Shown here piece by piece: positions 1 through 8,349 of a stretch of DNA of 64,000 bases. A program made the translations under genes and the position numbers. Under the pieces are notes generated by a model. It made no database searches. It was not told the origin of the DNA and worked only from the letters and a program-made list of their open reading frames with translations. The stretch is from contig NZ_CP192511.1 in NCBI RefSeq assembly GCF_050613185.1, forward strand, positions 1,984,001-2,048,000, in the 5' to 3' direction. Source of the stretch: Chelonobacter sp050613185. GTDB lineage: Bacteria > Pseudomonadota > Gammaproteobacteria > Enterobacterales > Pasteurellaceae. Numbering within the stretch: position 1 is the stretch's first letter; each line of letters opens with the position of its first letter.

Positions 1-234
1 CGCGCCGCTTTTCGTGACGGACGGGAAGAAGCGCTATTAACGTTATTATTGACGTCTGACGAACGTGACGCGGTTGGATTGCGGGTGAAAATCGTTGATG
101 CGTTATTGGAGAAGGCGCTGTCGCAACGTGAAATTCAGCAACAACTCAACACTAGCGCCGCCACCATTACGCGCGGCTCGAATATGCTGAAAACCATGCC
201 CGATGAATTTTTACAATGGTTGCAACAACATTAA
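1..234 (+). CDS. trpR: Trp operon repressor TrpR, C-terminal part (5' truncated by window edge)
   Basis: The open frame runs from the first base of the window to a TAA, so the N-terminus lies outside. The 77 visible residues match the C-terminal two thirds of TrpR, including the helix-turn-helix with 'SQREIQQQL' and the recognition helix 'ATITRGSN', which is nearly invariant in this family. TrpR binds tryptophan as co-repressor and represses tryptophan biosynthesis and its own gene. The stop codon is followed almost directly by mtgA, so the two are probably cotranscribed. The identification is firm; operators and promoter are not visible here. Confidence 0.95.
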   Translation, partial: RAAFRDGREEALLTLLLTSDERDAVGLRVKIVDALLEKALSQREIQQQLNTSAATITRGSNMLKTMPDEFLQWLQQH

Positions 235-237
235 GTG

Positions 238-963
238 ATGATTAAGCGGCTTAGAAAACGCTTTGGGCGCAGCCAATGGCGGCAACGGTTATGCAAATGG
301 GCTTGGCGTTTTGTCCTGTTCGGGCTGGTGCTGACCGCACTTTTACGGGTTGTGCCGCTGCCGTTTTCCGCCTATATGGCGCAACAGCAGCTTTCCCACT
401 GGCTGCGTGCCGATTTTTCCTATCGGCTAAAATACGATTGGGTCGGTCTCGACAAGATCAGCTGGCAAATGCAAATGGCGGTGATTGCCGCCGAAGATCA
501 ACGCTTTGATCAACACTTCGGCTTGGATTTTGACGCGATCCGGTCTGCGTTGGATGATAACGCCAATTCAAATCGCACGCGCGGCGGTTCGACCATTTCA
601 CAGCAAACTGCCAAGAATCTCTATTTATGGCACGGACAGAGTTGGCTGCGCAAAGGGATTGAAGTGCCGGTTACTTTGTTGCTCGAAACGTTGTGGAATA
701 AAAAACGGATTTTAGAAGTGTATCTGAATATCGCTGAATTTGGCGACGGTATTTTCGGGGTGGAAGCTGCGGCACGACATTATTTCAACAAATCGGCGGT
801 ACAGCTGAATCTCAACGAAGCCGCGCTATTGGCGGCAGTGTTGCCCAATCCGATCGTATATAAAGTCAATAAACCGTCGGCAACGTTGCAACGTAAACAA
901 CTGTGGATTATGCGCCAGATTAATGCTTTGGGCGGCAAGGCATTTTTAAAGAAACTGTCCTAA
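238..963 (+). CDS. mtgA: Monofunctional biosynthetic peptidoglycan transglycosylase
   Basis: MtgA polymerises lipid II into glycan strands at the inner membrane. The protein of about 241 residues has one N-terminal membrane anchor (about residues 18-40). It is followed by a glycosyltransferase family 51 domain with the catalytic-glutamate motif 'AAEDQRFDQHFG', then 'RGGSTISQQTAKNL' and 'KKRILEVYLNIAEFG'. There is no transpeptidase domain, as expected for MtgA rather than a bifunctional PBP1. A GTG at 235 precedes the ATG at 238; I chose the ATG. It follows trpR with no real gap, suggesting one transcript. Confidence 0.95.
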   Translation: MIKRLRKRFGRSQWRQRLCKWAWRFVLFGLVLTALLRVVPLPFSAYMAQQQLSHWLRADFSYRLKYDWVGLDKISWQMQMAVIAAEDQRFDQHFGLDFDAIRSALDDNANSNRTRGGSTISQQTAKNLYLWHGQSWLRKGIEVPVTLLLETLWNKKRILEVYLNIAEFGDGIFGVEAAARHYFNKSAVQLNLNEAALLAAVLPNPIVYKVNKPSATLQRKQLWIMRQINALGGKAFLKKLS

Positions 964-1051
964 TCGAAAATAAGCTAAAGGACACGAACTTTCGCAAAAA
1001 TTCACACTCTAAATTGCATTCTTTATTTTTATTAATACTAAAGGCAACTAA

Positions 1052-3016
1052 ATGTCTCATCTTAAAAAATTTTTCGGACCGCTGTATCCCGCGGTCATCT
1101 TCTTTTTTGTTAATCTGATTATCCTTTCCCTTAGCCGTATCGGGCTTGCCGTGTGGCAGCACGAGCGGGTAAGTGCGGTCGACGGTTGGACGGAATTGCT
1201 GTTGCAAGGCGTGCGGATTGACATTGTGGCGCTGTGTTGGTTGTTTGGCTTGTTTGCGCTGTTAAGCGTATTGCTGATTTCCGATAATAAATTGGGGCGT
1301 GCCTATTTGTGGCTGTTGCGCGTGGTGCTGACGGCGGGCAGCGTGTTCATTCTGTTTATGGAGGCTTCAACGCCGGATTTTATCGCGACCTACGATTTCC
1401 GCCCGAACCGCCTGTTTATCGAATATTTGGTCAATCCGAAAGAAGTGTTCACCATGTTGGCGAACGGGCATTTGTTGTCGTTGGTGTCGGTTCCGGCGCT
1501 GTCGATTGCGCTGACCTGGTTGTATTGGCGCTTGGCAAAACGCGTGACCACAAATTTACATGATTTCCGTTGGCGTTTTCGTCCGCTGATCGCCCTGTTG
1601 GTGGCGGGATTAGTGTTTATCGGTGCGCGCTCCAGTTTACAACATCGCGGGATCAATCCGTCAATGGTGGCGTTTTCTTCCGATGGTTTGGTCAATTCGC
1701 TGGTGCTGAACTCCGGCTATTCGGTGTTGTTTGCATTGCAGCAGATGAAAGATGAAGATAAATCCTCGGAAACTTACGGCAAAATGCCGTTTGATGAAGT
1801 GTTACACACCCTGAAAACCTCGCGTGGCAGGGCGGACGGCGACTATCTTAACTCGGATATTCCGACCTTAACCTTTAACCAAGCCAGCTATCAAGGTAAG
1901 CCGAAAAACATCGTGATTATCTTGCAAGAAAGCTTGGGAGCACAATTTATCGGCACGCTCGGTGGCAAACCCCTTTCCCCGCACTTTGATCAACTTGCGC
2001 AGCAGGGATGGTTATTTGAAAATCTGTATGCCACCGGCACCCGTTCGGTGCGTGGCATTGAAGCGGTCACCTCCGGTTTCACGCCGACACCGGCAAGAGC
2101 GGTGGTCAAACTGCCCGGCAGTCAAAACGGCTTTTTCAATATTGCCGAATTATTGAAACGGCAGGGCTACCATACCTCGTTTATTTACGGCGGTGAAAAG
2201 CATTTTGATAATATGGCGGGCTTTTTCTACGGTAACGGCTTTGAAACGATTGTCGATCAAGCCGATTACAAAAATCCGAAATTTGTCGCCACATGGGGCA
2301 TGAGCGACGAAGATCTGTTCGATAAAGCCAATGAAAAATTCAACGAATGGAACAAAGACGGACAGCCGTTTTTCAGCTTGGTGTTCACCTCCAGCAACCA
2401 CGATCCGTTTGAGTTTCCTGATAATAAAATTGAGTTGTATGAACAACCGAAGCAGACGCGTAATAACGCCGCCAAATATGCCGATTTTGCCTTGGGCTAC
2501 TTCTTTGAATTAGCTAAAAAATCCGATTATTGGCAAGATACGCTGTTTTTAGTGGTGGCGGATCATGATTCCCGCGCCGCAGGGGCGGCGTTGGTGCCGA
2601 TTCAAAATTTCCACATTCCGGCATTGATTTTGGGGGAAGGCGTAGAACCGCGGCGCGATTCCCGCTTAGTCAGCCAGATCGATTTACCGACCACCTTGTT
2701 GTCATTAGCGGGAATCAGCGGCGAACATCCGATGTGGGGTTATGATTTGACGCAAGCGGCGGATCCCAATCGGGCATTAATGCAATTCGATAAGAATTTG
2801 GCATACATGAAAGGCGATGAAGTGACGATTTTGCAACCGAATATCGCAGCAAAAGGCTTCCGGTATGATCCGCAAACGCAACAATTGACGGCAAGCGACT
2901 TGAATCCGCAATCGGCAAAAGAAGCGTTGGCGTATGCTTTGTGGGGCAGTTACAGTTATAAAAACCGTTTATATAAATTGCCGCCTGTCGCAGCGGAAAA
3001 ACGTGAAGTGAAATAA
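1052..3016 (+). CDS. LTA synthase/phosphoglycerol transferase family membrane enzyme (possible LPS phosphoethanolamine transferase)
   Basis: The 654-residue protein has about five N-terminal membrane segments (to roughly residue 205) and a large periplasmic alkaline-phosphatase-superfamily domain. The likely metal ligand glutamate is in 'IILQESLG' (about residue 293). The likely nucleophile is Thr330 in 'GTRSVRG', and 'VADHDS' near residue 503 is a C-terminal metal site. This is the layout of LtaS/MdoB-type enzymes, which transfer phosphoglycerol or phosphoethanolamine. Gram-negative relatives modify osmoregulated glucans or lipopolysaccharide (for example Lpt6-type enzymes of Haemophilus and Neisseria). 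The substrate cannot be read from sequence. It lies downstream of mtgA and ends at an inverted uptake-signal pair. Confidence 0.8.
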   Translation: MSHLKKFFGPLYPAVIFFFVNLIILSLSRIGLAVWQHERVSAVDGWTELLLQGVRIDIVALCWLFGLFALLSVLLISDNKLGRAYLWLLRVVLTAGSVFILFMEASTPDFIATYDFRPNRLFIEYLVNPKEVFTMLANGHLLSLVSVPALSIALTWLYWRLAKRVTTNLHDFRWRFRPLIALLVAGLVFIGARSSLQHRGINPSMVAFSSDGLVNSLVLNSGYSVLFALQQMKDEDKSSETYGKMPFDEVLHTLKTSRGRADGDYLNSDIPTLTFNQASYQGKPKNIVIILQESLGAQFIGTLGGKPLSPHFDQLAQQGWLFENLYATGTRSVRGIEAVTSGFTPTPARAVVKLPGSQNGFFNIAELLKRQGYHTSFIYGGEKHFDNMAGFFYGNGFETIVDQADYKNPKFVATWGMSDEDLFDKANEKFNEWNKDGQPFFSLVFTSSNHDPFEFPDNKIELYEQPKQTRNNAAKYADFALGYFFELAKKSDYWQDTLFLVVADHDSRAAGAALVPIQNFHIPALILGEGVEPRRDSRLVSQIDLPTTLLSLAGISGEHPMWGYDLTQAADPNRALMQFDKNLAYMKGDEVTILQPNIAAKGFRYDPQTQQLTASDLNPQSAKEALAYALWGSYSYKNRLYKLPPVAAEKREVK

Positions 3017-3048
3017 TTTCCGACAAAAGCAACATGGCAGAAGTAACG

Positions 3049-3087
3049 AAAGTGCGGTAGAATTTGCCTTTTACCGCACTTTTGCTT
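3049..3087. terminator. Inverted uptake-signal pair acting as a probable terminator
   Basis: AAAGTGCGGTA at 3049-3059 and its complement TACCGCACTTT at 3072-3082 can form an 11-bp stem with a 12-base loop, followed by a T-rich run. Inverted uptake-signal pairs of this sort commonly serve as factor-independent terminators in Pasteurellaceae. It lies between the LTA-synthase-family gene and topB. Confidence 0.75.
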
Positions 3088-3108
3088 TTATCTTAACTTC
3101 TATTTATT

Positions 3109-5061
3109 ATGCGACTTTTTATTGCCGAAAAACCCAGTCTAGGACGTGCGATTGCCGATGTGTTGCCGAAACCGCAACAGCGCGGCGACGGCTTTATCAA
3201 GTGCGGTGCGGACGACTATGTAACCTGGTGTATCGGGCATTTGCTCGAGCAAGCCGAGCCGGATGCCTATAACCCCGATTTCAAACAATGGCGGCTGGAA
3301 CACCTGCCGATCATTCCCGAACAGTGGCAACTCAATCCAAAGCAGAGCACAGCCAAACAGCTGAATGTGGTGCTGAAACTGATCCGACAAGCGGATCAAC
3401 TGGTTAACGCCGGCGACCCTGATCGCGAAGGGCAACTGCTGGTGGACGAAGTGTTTAGTTATGCCGGTTTGAGCGAGCAAAAACGCAGCCAAATCCAACG
3501 CTGTTTAATCAGCGATCTCAACCCAAGTGCGGTTGAACGCGCGATCCAAAAACTGCAATCCAACCGGGATTTTATTCCGCTTGCCACTTCGGCATTGGCG
3601 CGAGCCCGCGCCGATTGGCTGTACGGGATTAATATGACGCGCGCTTACACCATTCGCGGCAGACAAGCCGGTTATAACGGCGTGTTATCGGTCGGGCGGG
3701 TACAAACACCGGTGTTGGGCTTGATTGTACGTCGTGATCTGGAGATCGAACATTTCCAACCGAAAGATTTTTATGAAGTGCTGGCGCATATTCGAACCAA
3801 CGATCAGCCTGCGCAAACCTTTACCGCACTTTGGCAGCCGAGCAAAGCCTGTGAGGATTACCAAGACGACAACGGGCGGATTTTGTCATTGCCGTTGGCG
3901 GAAAATGTGGTGAAACGTATCACAGGGCAGCCGGCGACGGTCACCCAATACAGCGATACCCAAGAGAAAGAAACCGCACCCTTGCCGTATTCGTTATCGG
4001 CGTTGCAGATTGACGCGGGTAAGCGTTACGGCTTATCGGCGCAACAGGTGTTGGACACCTGCCAGCGTTTATATGAAGTGCATAAATTGATTACCTATCC
4101 GCGCTCCGACTGCCGCTATCTGCCGGAGGAGCATTTTGCCCAGCGAAGTGCGGTATTGGGGGCGGTTTCAGCGCATAGCCAGCGCTATCAAAGCGTGCCG
4201 GAGATTGTTAATCCGAATCAGCGCAACCGTTGTTGGAACGATAAAAAAGTCGAAGCGCACCATGCCATTATCCCGACTGCCAATAAAAAACCGCTTGCGT
4301 TGTCGCAAACCGAGCAGCAGATTTACGACTTAATCGCACGCCAGTACCTGTTTCAATTCTGCCCCGACGCCGAATATCGCAAAACCAAAATCGGTTTGGA
4401 AATTGCCGGTGGTCAATTCTCGGCACAGGCGCGCGGCTTGCAAACCGCCGGTTGGAAACAGTTGTTAGGCAAAGAGGATCAAGATGAAAACCAACAGCCG
4501 CCGCTGCCGAAAGTGAAAAAAGGCGAGGTGTTGCAGTGTGAAAAAGGCGAAATCGTCAGCAAAAAAACGCAACCGCCGAAACCGTTCAGCGACGCAACTT
4601 TGTTGTCGGCAATGACCGGGATTGCGCGTTTCGTGCAAGATAAAGAATTGAAAAAAATCCTGCGTGAAACCGACGGATTAGGCACAGAGGCCACGCGCGC
4701 CGGAATTATCGAATTGCTGTTTAAGCGCGGTTTTATCATGAAAAAAGGGCGAGCCATCGTCAGCACCGACGCCGGGCGGATTTTAATCCAAGCCCTACCG
4801 GAAAGTGCCACTTTGCCGGACATGACCGCGCATTGGGAATCGCAACTGGACGGTATCAGCCGCAAGCAGGCAAGTTATCAGCAATTTATGCAACAATTGC
4901 TGACAACGTTACCGCAAATGTTGCACCAATACAGCTTTCAATCATTGCGTTTGCTCAACCAAGTCAGTGCGCAAGCGAAAAGCGGCAAACCCAAAAGCAG
5001 TCGTGCGAAAAAAGCGGCAAAAACCACGGCGAAAAGCGCAAGTGCGGTCGCGGTTGATTGA
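3109..5061 (+). CDS. topB: DNA topoisomerase III (type IA)
   Basis: TopB is a type IA topoisomerase that decatenates replication and recombination intermediates. The length of 650 residues is close to the E. coli protein (653). The Toprim domain shows Glu7 ('FIAEKPS') and the acidic 'DPDREGQ' around Asp103/Asp105. The catalytic tyrosine is about residue 330 in 'ITYPRSDCRYL'. The tail is rich in Lys, Ser and Ala ('KPKSSRAKKAAK'), typical of the DNA-binding C-terminus. The gene stands alone between an inverted-repeat terminator and secG and carries several uptake signals within its coding sequence. Confidence 0.96.
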   Translation: MRLFIAEKPSLGRAIADVLPKPQQRGDGFIKCGADDYVTWCIGHLLEQAEPDAYNPDFKQWRLEHLPIIPEQWQLNPKQSTAKQLNVVLKLIRQADQLVNAGDPDREGQLLVDEVFSYAGLSEQKRSQIQRCLISDLNPSAVERAIQKLQSNRDFIPLATSALARARADWLYGINMTRAYTIRGRQAGYNGVLSVGRVQTPVLGLIVRRDLEIEHFQPKDFYEVLAHIRTNDQPAQTFTALWQPSKACEDYQDDNGRILSLPLAENVVKRITGQPATVTQYSDTQEKETAPLPYSLSALQIDAGKRYGLSAQQVLDTCQRLYEVHKLITYPRSDCRYLPEEHFAQRSAVLGAVSAHSQRYQSVPEIVNPNQRNRCWNDKKVEAHHAIIPTANKKPLALSQTEQQIYDLIARQYLFQFCPDAEYRKTKIGLEIAGGQFSAQARGLQTAGWKQLLGKEDQDENQQPPLPKVKKGEVLQCEKGEIVSKKTQPPKPFSDATLLSAMTGIARFVQDKELKKILRETDGLGTEATRAGIIELLFKRGFIMKKGRAIVSTDAGRILIQALPESATLPDMTAHWESQLDGISRKQASYQQFMQQLLTTLPQMLHQYSFQSLRLLNQVSAQAKSGKPKSSRAKKAAKTTAKSASAVAVD

Positions 5062-5224
5062 AATTAAGTCAGTTAAAGCCGATTTCACAAAATAAACTTG
5101 CACGGATTTCAGGCTTTCGCTACTATGCGCAGGTTAAATTTAATTATTTTCGCTTTGTCATCAATAAAATCAATGACGGGGCATATCAATCGGCACAACG
5201 ACTAAATAACCAGTGTAGAGAATT

Positions 5225-5566
5225 ATGTACGAAATTTTAATTATTGCTTATATCGTGGTTTCCGTTGCCTTAATCGGCTTCGTGTTATTGCAACAAGGCA
5301 AAGGCGCGGATATGGGCGCTTCTTTCGGCTCCGGTGCGTCAGGCACAATCTTCGGTGCCGCCGGTTCCGCTAACTTTTTATCACGCAGCACGGCGATTTT
5401 GGCGATTTTGTTCTTCATTATTGCGTTGGTGATCGGCAATATCAATACCCACCGTCAAGCACCGGCCGGTACATTTGATGACTTAACCAACGAAGCGCAA
5501 AAATTGGAACAACAAAATGCAATCCCTGCGTTAGAGGTTCCGGCTAACAGCGATATTCCTCAATAA
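5225..5566 (+). CDS. secG: Preprotein translocase subunit SecG
   Basis: SecG is the small third subunit of the SecYEG protein-conducting channel in the inner membrane. The 113-residue product has two membrane segments (about residues 1-22 and 55-74). Between them is the conserved cytoplasmic loop 'LLQQGKGADMGASFGSG'. The C-terminal tail is short, hydrophilic and variable. The tRNA-Leu(GAG) gene begins 13 bases after the stop codon, the same secG-leuU arrangement as in E. coli, so both are probably on one transcript that ends at the hairpin near 5690. Confidence 0.96.
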   Translation: MYEILIIAYIVVSVALIGFVLLQQGKGADMGASFGSGASGTIFGAAGSANFLSRSTAILAILFFIIALVIGNINTHRQAPAGTFDDLTNEAQKLEQQNAIPALEVPANSDIPQ

Positions 5567-5579
5567 TAAACAGTTAAAC

Positions 5580-5665
5580 GCTCTGGTGGTGGAATTGGTA
5601 GACACGCTATCTTGAGGGGGTAGTGTCCATAGGATGTGCGGGTTCAAGTCCCGCCCAGAGCACCA
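5580..5665 (+). tRNA. leuU: tRNA-Leu (anticodon GAG)
   Basis: A class II tRNA of 86 nt with encoded CCA. The acceptor stem GCTCTGG pairs with CCAGAGC. The anticodon loop CTTGAGG places GAG at 5614-5616, followed by a long variable arm and the T loop GGTTCAAGTCC. It directly follows secG. Confidence 0.97.
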
Positions 5666-5670
5666 AAAAC

Positions 5671-5698
5671 AAACGGCAATCGAGAGATTGCCGTTTTT
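5671..5698 (+). terminator. Rho-independent terminator after secG/tRNA-Leu
   Basis: An 11-bp perfect stem (AAACGGCAATC at 5671-5681, loop GAGA, complement at 5686-5696) runs into a T-rich stretch. It starts five bases after the tRNA 3' end. Confidence 0.85.
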
Positions 5699-5716
5699 GT
5701 TTGTTTAAACAGGATA

Positions 5717-5743
5717 AAAGCCGTGGACTGATACCACGGCTCA
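5717..5743 (-). terminator. Rho-independent terminator of hemL
   Basis: Read on the minus strand, AGCCGTGG and CCACGGCT form an 8-bp stem around a 7-base loop, followed by TTTT. It lies just beyond the hemL stop codon and faces the secG/tRNA-Leu terminator. Confidence 0.8.
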
Positions 5744-5748
5744 TCGAA

Positions 5749-7032
5749 TTATTTCAACTGTGCAAAACAGATTTCTGCCGCAGCGAGGGTTTTCTCAATA
5801 TCGCTTGTGCTGTGTGCCAACGACATAAAACCAGCTTCGAACGCAGACGGGGCGAGGTAAACCCCTTGTTGCAACATGGCGTGGAAGAATTGGTTGAAAC
5901 GTTCGCTGTCGCACGCCATGACTTGTTGATAGCTGCTGACTTCCGCTTGATCGGTGAAGTAGATACCGAACATGCCGCCGACATCATTCACGACTAACGG
6001 AATGTGATGTTTTGCCGCGCGTTGTTTCAAACCTTCGGCAAGCTGACGGGTTAAGTCGGCTAATTTCCGTTCGTTACCGCACTTGGATAGCTCGGTTAAA
6101 CAGGCAAGCCCCGCCGCCATCGCAATCGGGTTGCCGGATAAGGTTCCGGCTTGATAAACCGGTCCGATTGGCGCAAGGTGTTGCATAATCTCTTTTTTGC
6201 CGCCGAATGCGCCGACCGGCATACCTCCGCCGATGACTTTGCCTAAACAGGTGAGATCCGGTTTCACCTTGTAATACGCTTGTGCCCCGCCCAGCGCCAC
6301 GCGGAAGCCGGTCATCACTTCGTCGATGATGAAGACTGCGCCATATTGATCGCACAGTTCGCGCAAGCCTTGTAAAAAGCCGTCTTTCGGCGGTACGCAA
6401 TTCATATTACCGGCAACCGGTTCCACGATAATGCAAGCAATGTCGTTTGGATACTGTTCGAATACTTGTCTGACCGAATCCAGATCATTGTATTGGCAAA
6501 CTTGGGTGTGTTTGGTGAAATCGGCAGGCACGCCCGGGGAGCTTGGTTGCCCTAAGGTGAGTGCGCCGGAACCGGCTTTGACCAGCAATGCGTCAGCGTG
6601 TCCGTGATAGCAGCCTTCGAACTTGATAAGTTTATCACGTCCGGTATAACCGCGCGCCAAGCGGATTGCCGACATGGTGGCTTCGGTGCCGGAGCTGACC
6701 ATGCGCACCATTTCGATTGACGGCACGAGTTTGCATACCAGTTGCGCCAATTCGATCTCAAGTGCGGTCGGCGCGCCGAAGCTCAAGCCTTTTTGCGCGG
6801 TTTCAATCACCGCATTGCGGATTGCCGGGTGGTTGTGCCCTAAAATCATCGGCCCCCAAGAGCCGACATAATCAATGTAGTGTTTGCCGTCGCTATCATA
6901 AATATAGGCGCCGTCGGCTTTTTCGATAAATAACGGTGTGCCGCCCACACCTTTAAACGCGCGCACCGGCGAATTCACGCCGCCGGGAATTACGGCTTGG
7001 GCTTGTTGGAAAAGTTGTTCGGAATGTGTCAT
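5749..7032 (-). CDS. hemL: Glutamate-1-semialdehyde 2,1-aminomutase
   Basis: HemL converts glutamate-1-semialdehyde to 5-aminolevulinate with pyridoxal phosphate, in the C5 route of haem synthesis. The product of 427 residues has a class III aminotransferase fold. It shows 'SSGTEATMSAIRLARG', 'IDEVMTGFR' and the cofactor lysine at position 265 in 'CLGKVIGGGMP', the same number as in E. coli. The ATG at 7032 has AGGA upstream at good spacing and gives 'MTHSEQLFQQ'. An in-frame start 27 bases further upstream is less likely. It is transcribed away from the wec operon. Confidence 0.96.
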   Translation of the reverse strand: MTHSEQLFQQAQAVIPGGVNSPVRAFKGVGGTPLFIEKADGAYIYDSDGKHYIDYVGSWGPMILGHNHPAIRNAVIETAQKGLSFGAPTALEIELAQLVCKLVPSIEMVRMVSSGTEATMSAIRLARGYTGRDKLIKFEGCYHGHADALLVKAGSGALTLGQPSSPGVPADFTKHTQVCQYNDLDSVRQVFEQYPNDIACIIVEPVAGNMNCVPPKDGFLQGLRELCDQYGAVFIIDEVMTGFRVALGGAQAYYKVKPDLTCLGKVIGGGMPVGAFGGKKEIMQHLAPIGPVYQAGTLSGNPIAMAAGLACLTELSKCGNERKLADLTRQLAEGLKQRAAKHHIPLVVNDVGGMFGIYFTDQAEVSSYQQVMACDSERFNQFFHAMLQQGVYLAPSAFEAGFMSLAHSTSDIEKTLAAAEICFAQLK

Positions 7033-7059
7033 GATATTGTTCCTATTATTTGCAATCAA

Positions 7060-7231
7060 TTCAGTCGGATATTGTACTTGAAATTAATCTTTTTTACGCA
7101 GAAATAAAAAAAGATTATCGGCTGAATTTATCTTATGCTATTCTTTGCCAATTTAGGACAGCCTAAAATAAGCGGGTTGTTTTTAGCAAAGTGGTTGTTA
7201 AACCACGAAATATGGATTTTAATCCCGGAAA
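7060..7231 (+). promoter_or_regulatory. Intergenic promoter/leader region between hemL and the wec operon
   Basis: This divergent region must hold promoters for both hemL and the wec operon. Candidate AT-rich -10 elements lie around 7130-7145. Two small perfect hairpins follow: TTTAGG/CCTAAA at 7152-7167 and GTGGTT/AACCAC at 7191-7206, the latter just before the wecA start. I saw no JUMPstart or ops element, so there is no sequence support for RfaH control. Exact promoters are not assigned. Confidence 0.45.
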
Positions 7232-8320
7232 ATGACGTTTTATATGTGGTTATCGTTATTACTGCCTTTTATCGTTTCATTTAGTGCGCTTATTCTTATT
7301 CGCCCTGCGGCGCAAAAAGTCGGCTTGGTCGATAAGCCCAATTACCGCAAACGCCATCAAGGTGCGATTCCGTTGATTGGCGGGCTTGCGCTGTTTATTG
7401 GCAATCTCAGTTTCTATCTGTTGCAATGGAACGAAATGCGCTTTCCTTATCTTTATCTGTTTTGCGTGACGGTATTGTTGGCGGTCGGTGTGTTTGACGA
7501 CCGCTTCGACATCAGCCCGTTTTTACGCGCAGCTATCCAAATTGTGCTCGCCGGCTTGATGATTCATTATGCCCATCTGGAATTAGCCTCGCTCGGACAA
7601 ATTATCGGGCCGTTCCAGCTGCGCTTAGGCTCGTTATCTTTTATTGTGACGGTGTTGATCACCTTGGCGGTGATCAATGCGTTTAATATGATCGACGGCA
7701 TTGACGGTTTGCTCGGCGGTTTGTCGAGCGTCACTTTTGGTGCGGTCGCGCTGTTGATGTTACTCGACGGGCAGATCAATTTAGCTATGTGGTGTTTTGC
7801 CTTGATCTTGGTGATTGCGCCGTATGCGCTGTTTAACCTCGGGGTGTTCGGAGTGAAAAATAAAGTCTTTATGGGCGATTCCGGCAGTACCTTGATCGGC
7901 TTTACCGTGATTTGGATTTTGCTGTTCAGTACGCAAGGCAGCGGACACCCGATCAATCCGGTAACCGCACTTTGGGTGATCGCGATTCCGTTGATTGATA
8001 TGGCGGCGGTGATCTTCCGTCGTCTGCGCAAAGGCAAAAGCCCGTTCCGTCCGGATCGCTTGCATTTGCACCATTTATTAATGCGCGCCGGATTAAGTTC
8101 GCGCCAAGCCTTATTGTTGATTACCCTCGTTGCCGCGTTATTTGCCGGGTTCGGTATTCTGGGCGAAATCTACTACATTGACGAATGGCTGATGTTCGGA
8201 TTATTTATCCTGCTGTTTTTCGTCTACTACTATTCGATTACACGCGCTTGGCGGGTGACCCGCTTTATCAAAAGAATGCGTCGCCGCACCTTGCGCAGCA
8301 AAAAAAGTCGTCAGATTTGA
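7232..8320 (+). CDS. wecA: Undecaprenyl-phosphate GlcNAc-1-phosphate transferase
   Basis: WecA begins enterobacterial common antigen (ECA) synthesis by moving GlcNAc-1-phosphate from UDP-GlcNAc onto undecaprenyl phosphate at the inner membrane. The 362-residue protein has about 11 membrane segments. It carries the family's cytoplasmic motifs 'GVFDDRFDI', 'NAFNMIDGIDGLLGG', 'KVFMGDSGST' and the histidine motif 'HLHHLLMRAG'. It is the first gene of a ten-gene ECA operon. Its stop overlaps an alternative start of the next gene. In some species WecA also primes O-antigen, but the neighbours here all point to ECA. Confidence 0.94.
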   Translation: MTFYMWLSLLLPFIVSFSALILIRPAAQKVGLVDKPNYRKRHQGAIPLIGGLALFIGNLSFYLLQWNEMRFPYLYLFCVTVLLAVGVFDDRFDISPFLRAAIQIVLAGLMIHYAHLELASLGQIIGPFQLRLGSLSFIVTVLITLAVINAFNMIDGIDGLLGGLSSVTFGAVALLMLLDGQINLAMWCFALILVIAPYALFNLGVFGVKNKVFMGDSGSTLIGFTVIWILLFSTQGSGHPINPVTALWVIAIPLIDMAAVIFRRLRKGKSPFRPDRLHLHHLLMRAGLSSRQALLLITLVAALFAGFGILGEIYYIDEWLMFGLFILLFFVYYYSITRAWRVTRFIKRMRRRTLRSKKSRQI

Positions 8321-8349
8321 TGACACTCCATAAAAAAGGATCTTTTTTT

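Noticed and set aside
7060..7231. JUMPstart/ops element before the polysaccharide operon
   Set aside because: The GGCGGTAGCGTG core is absent.
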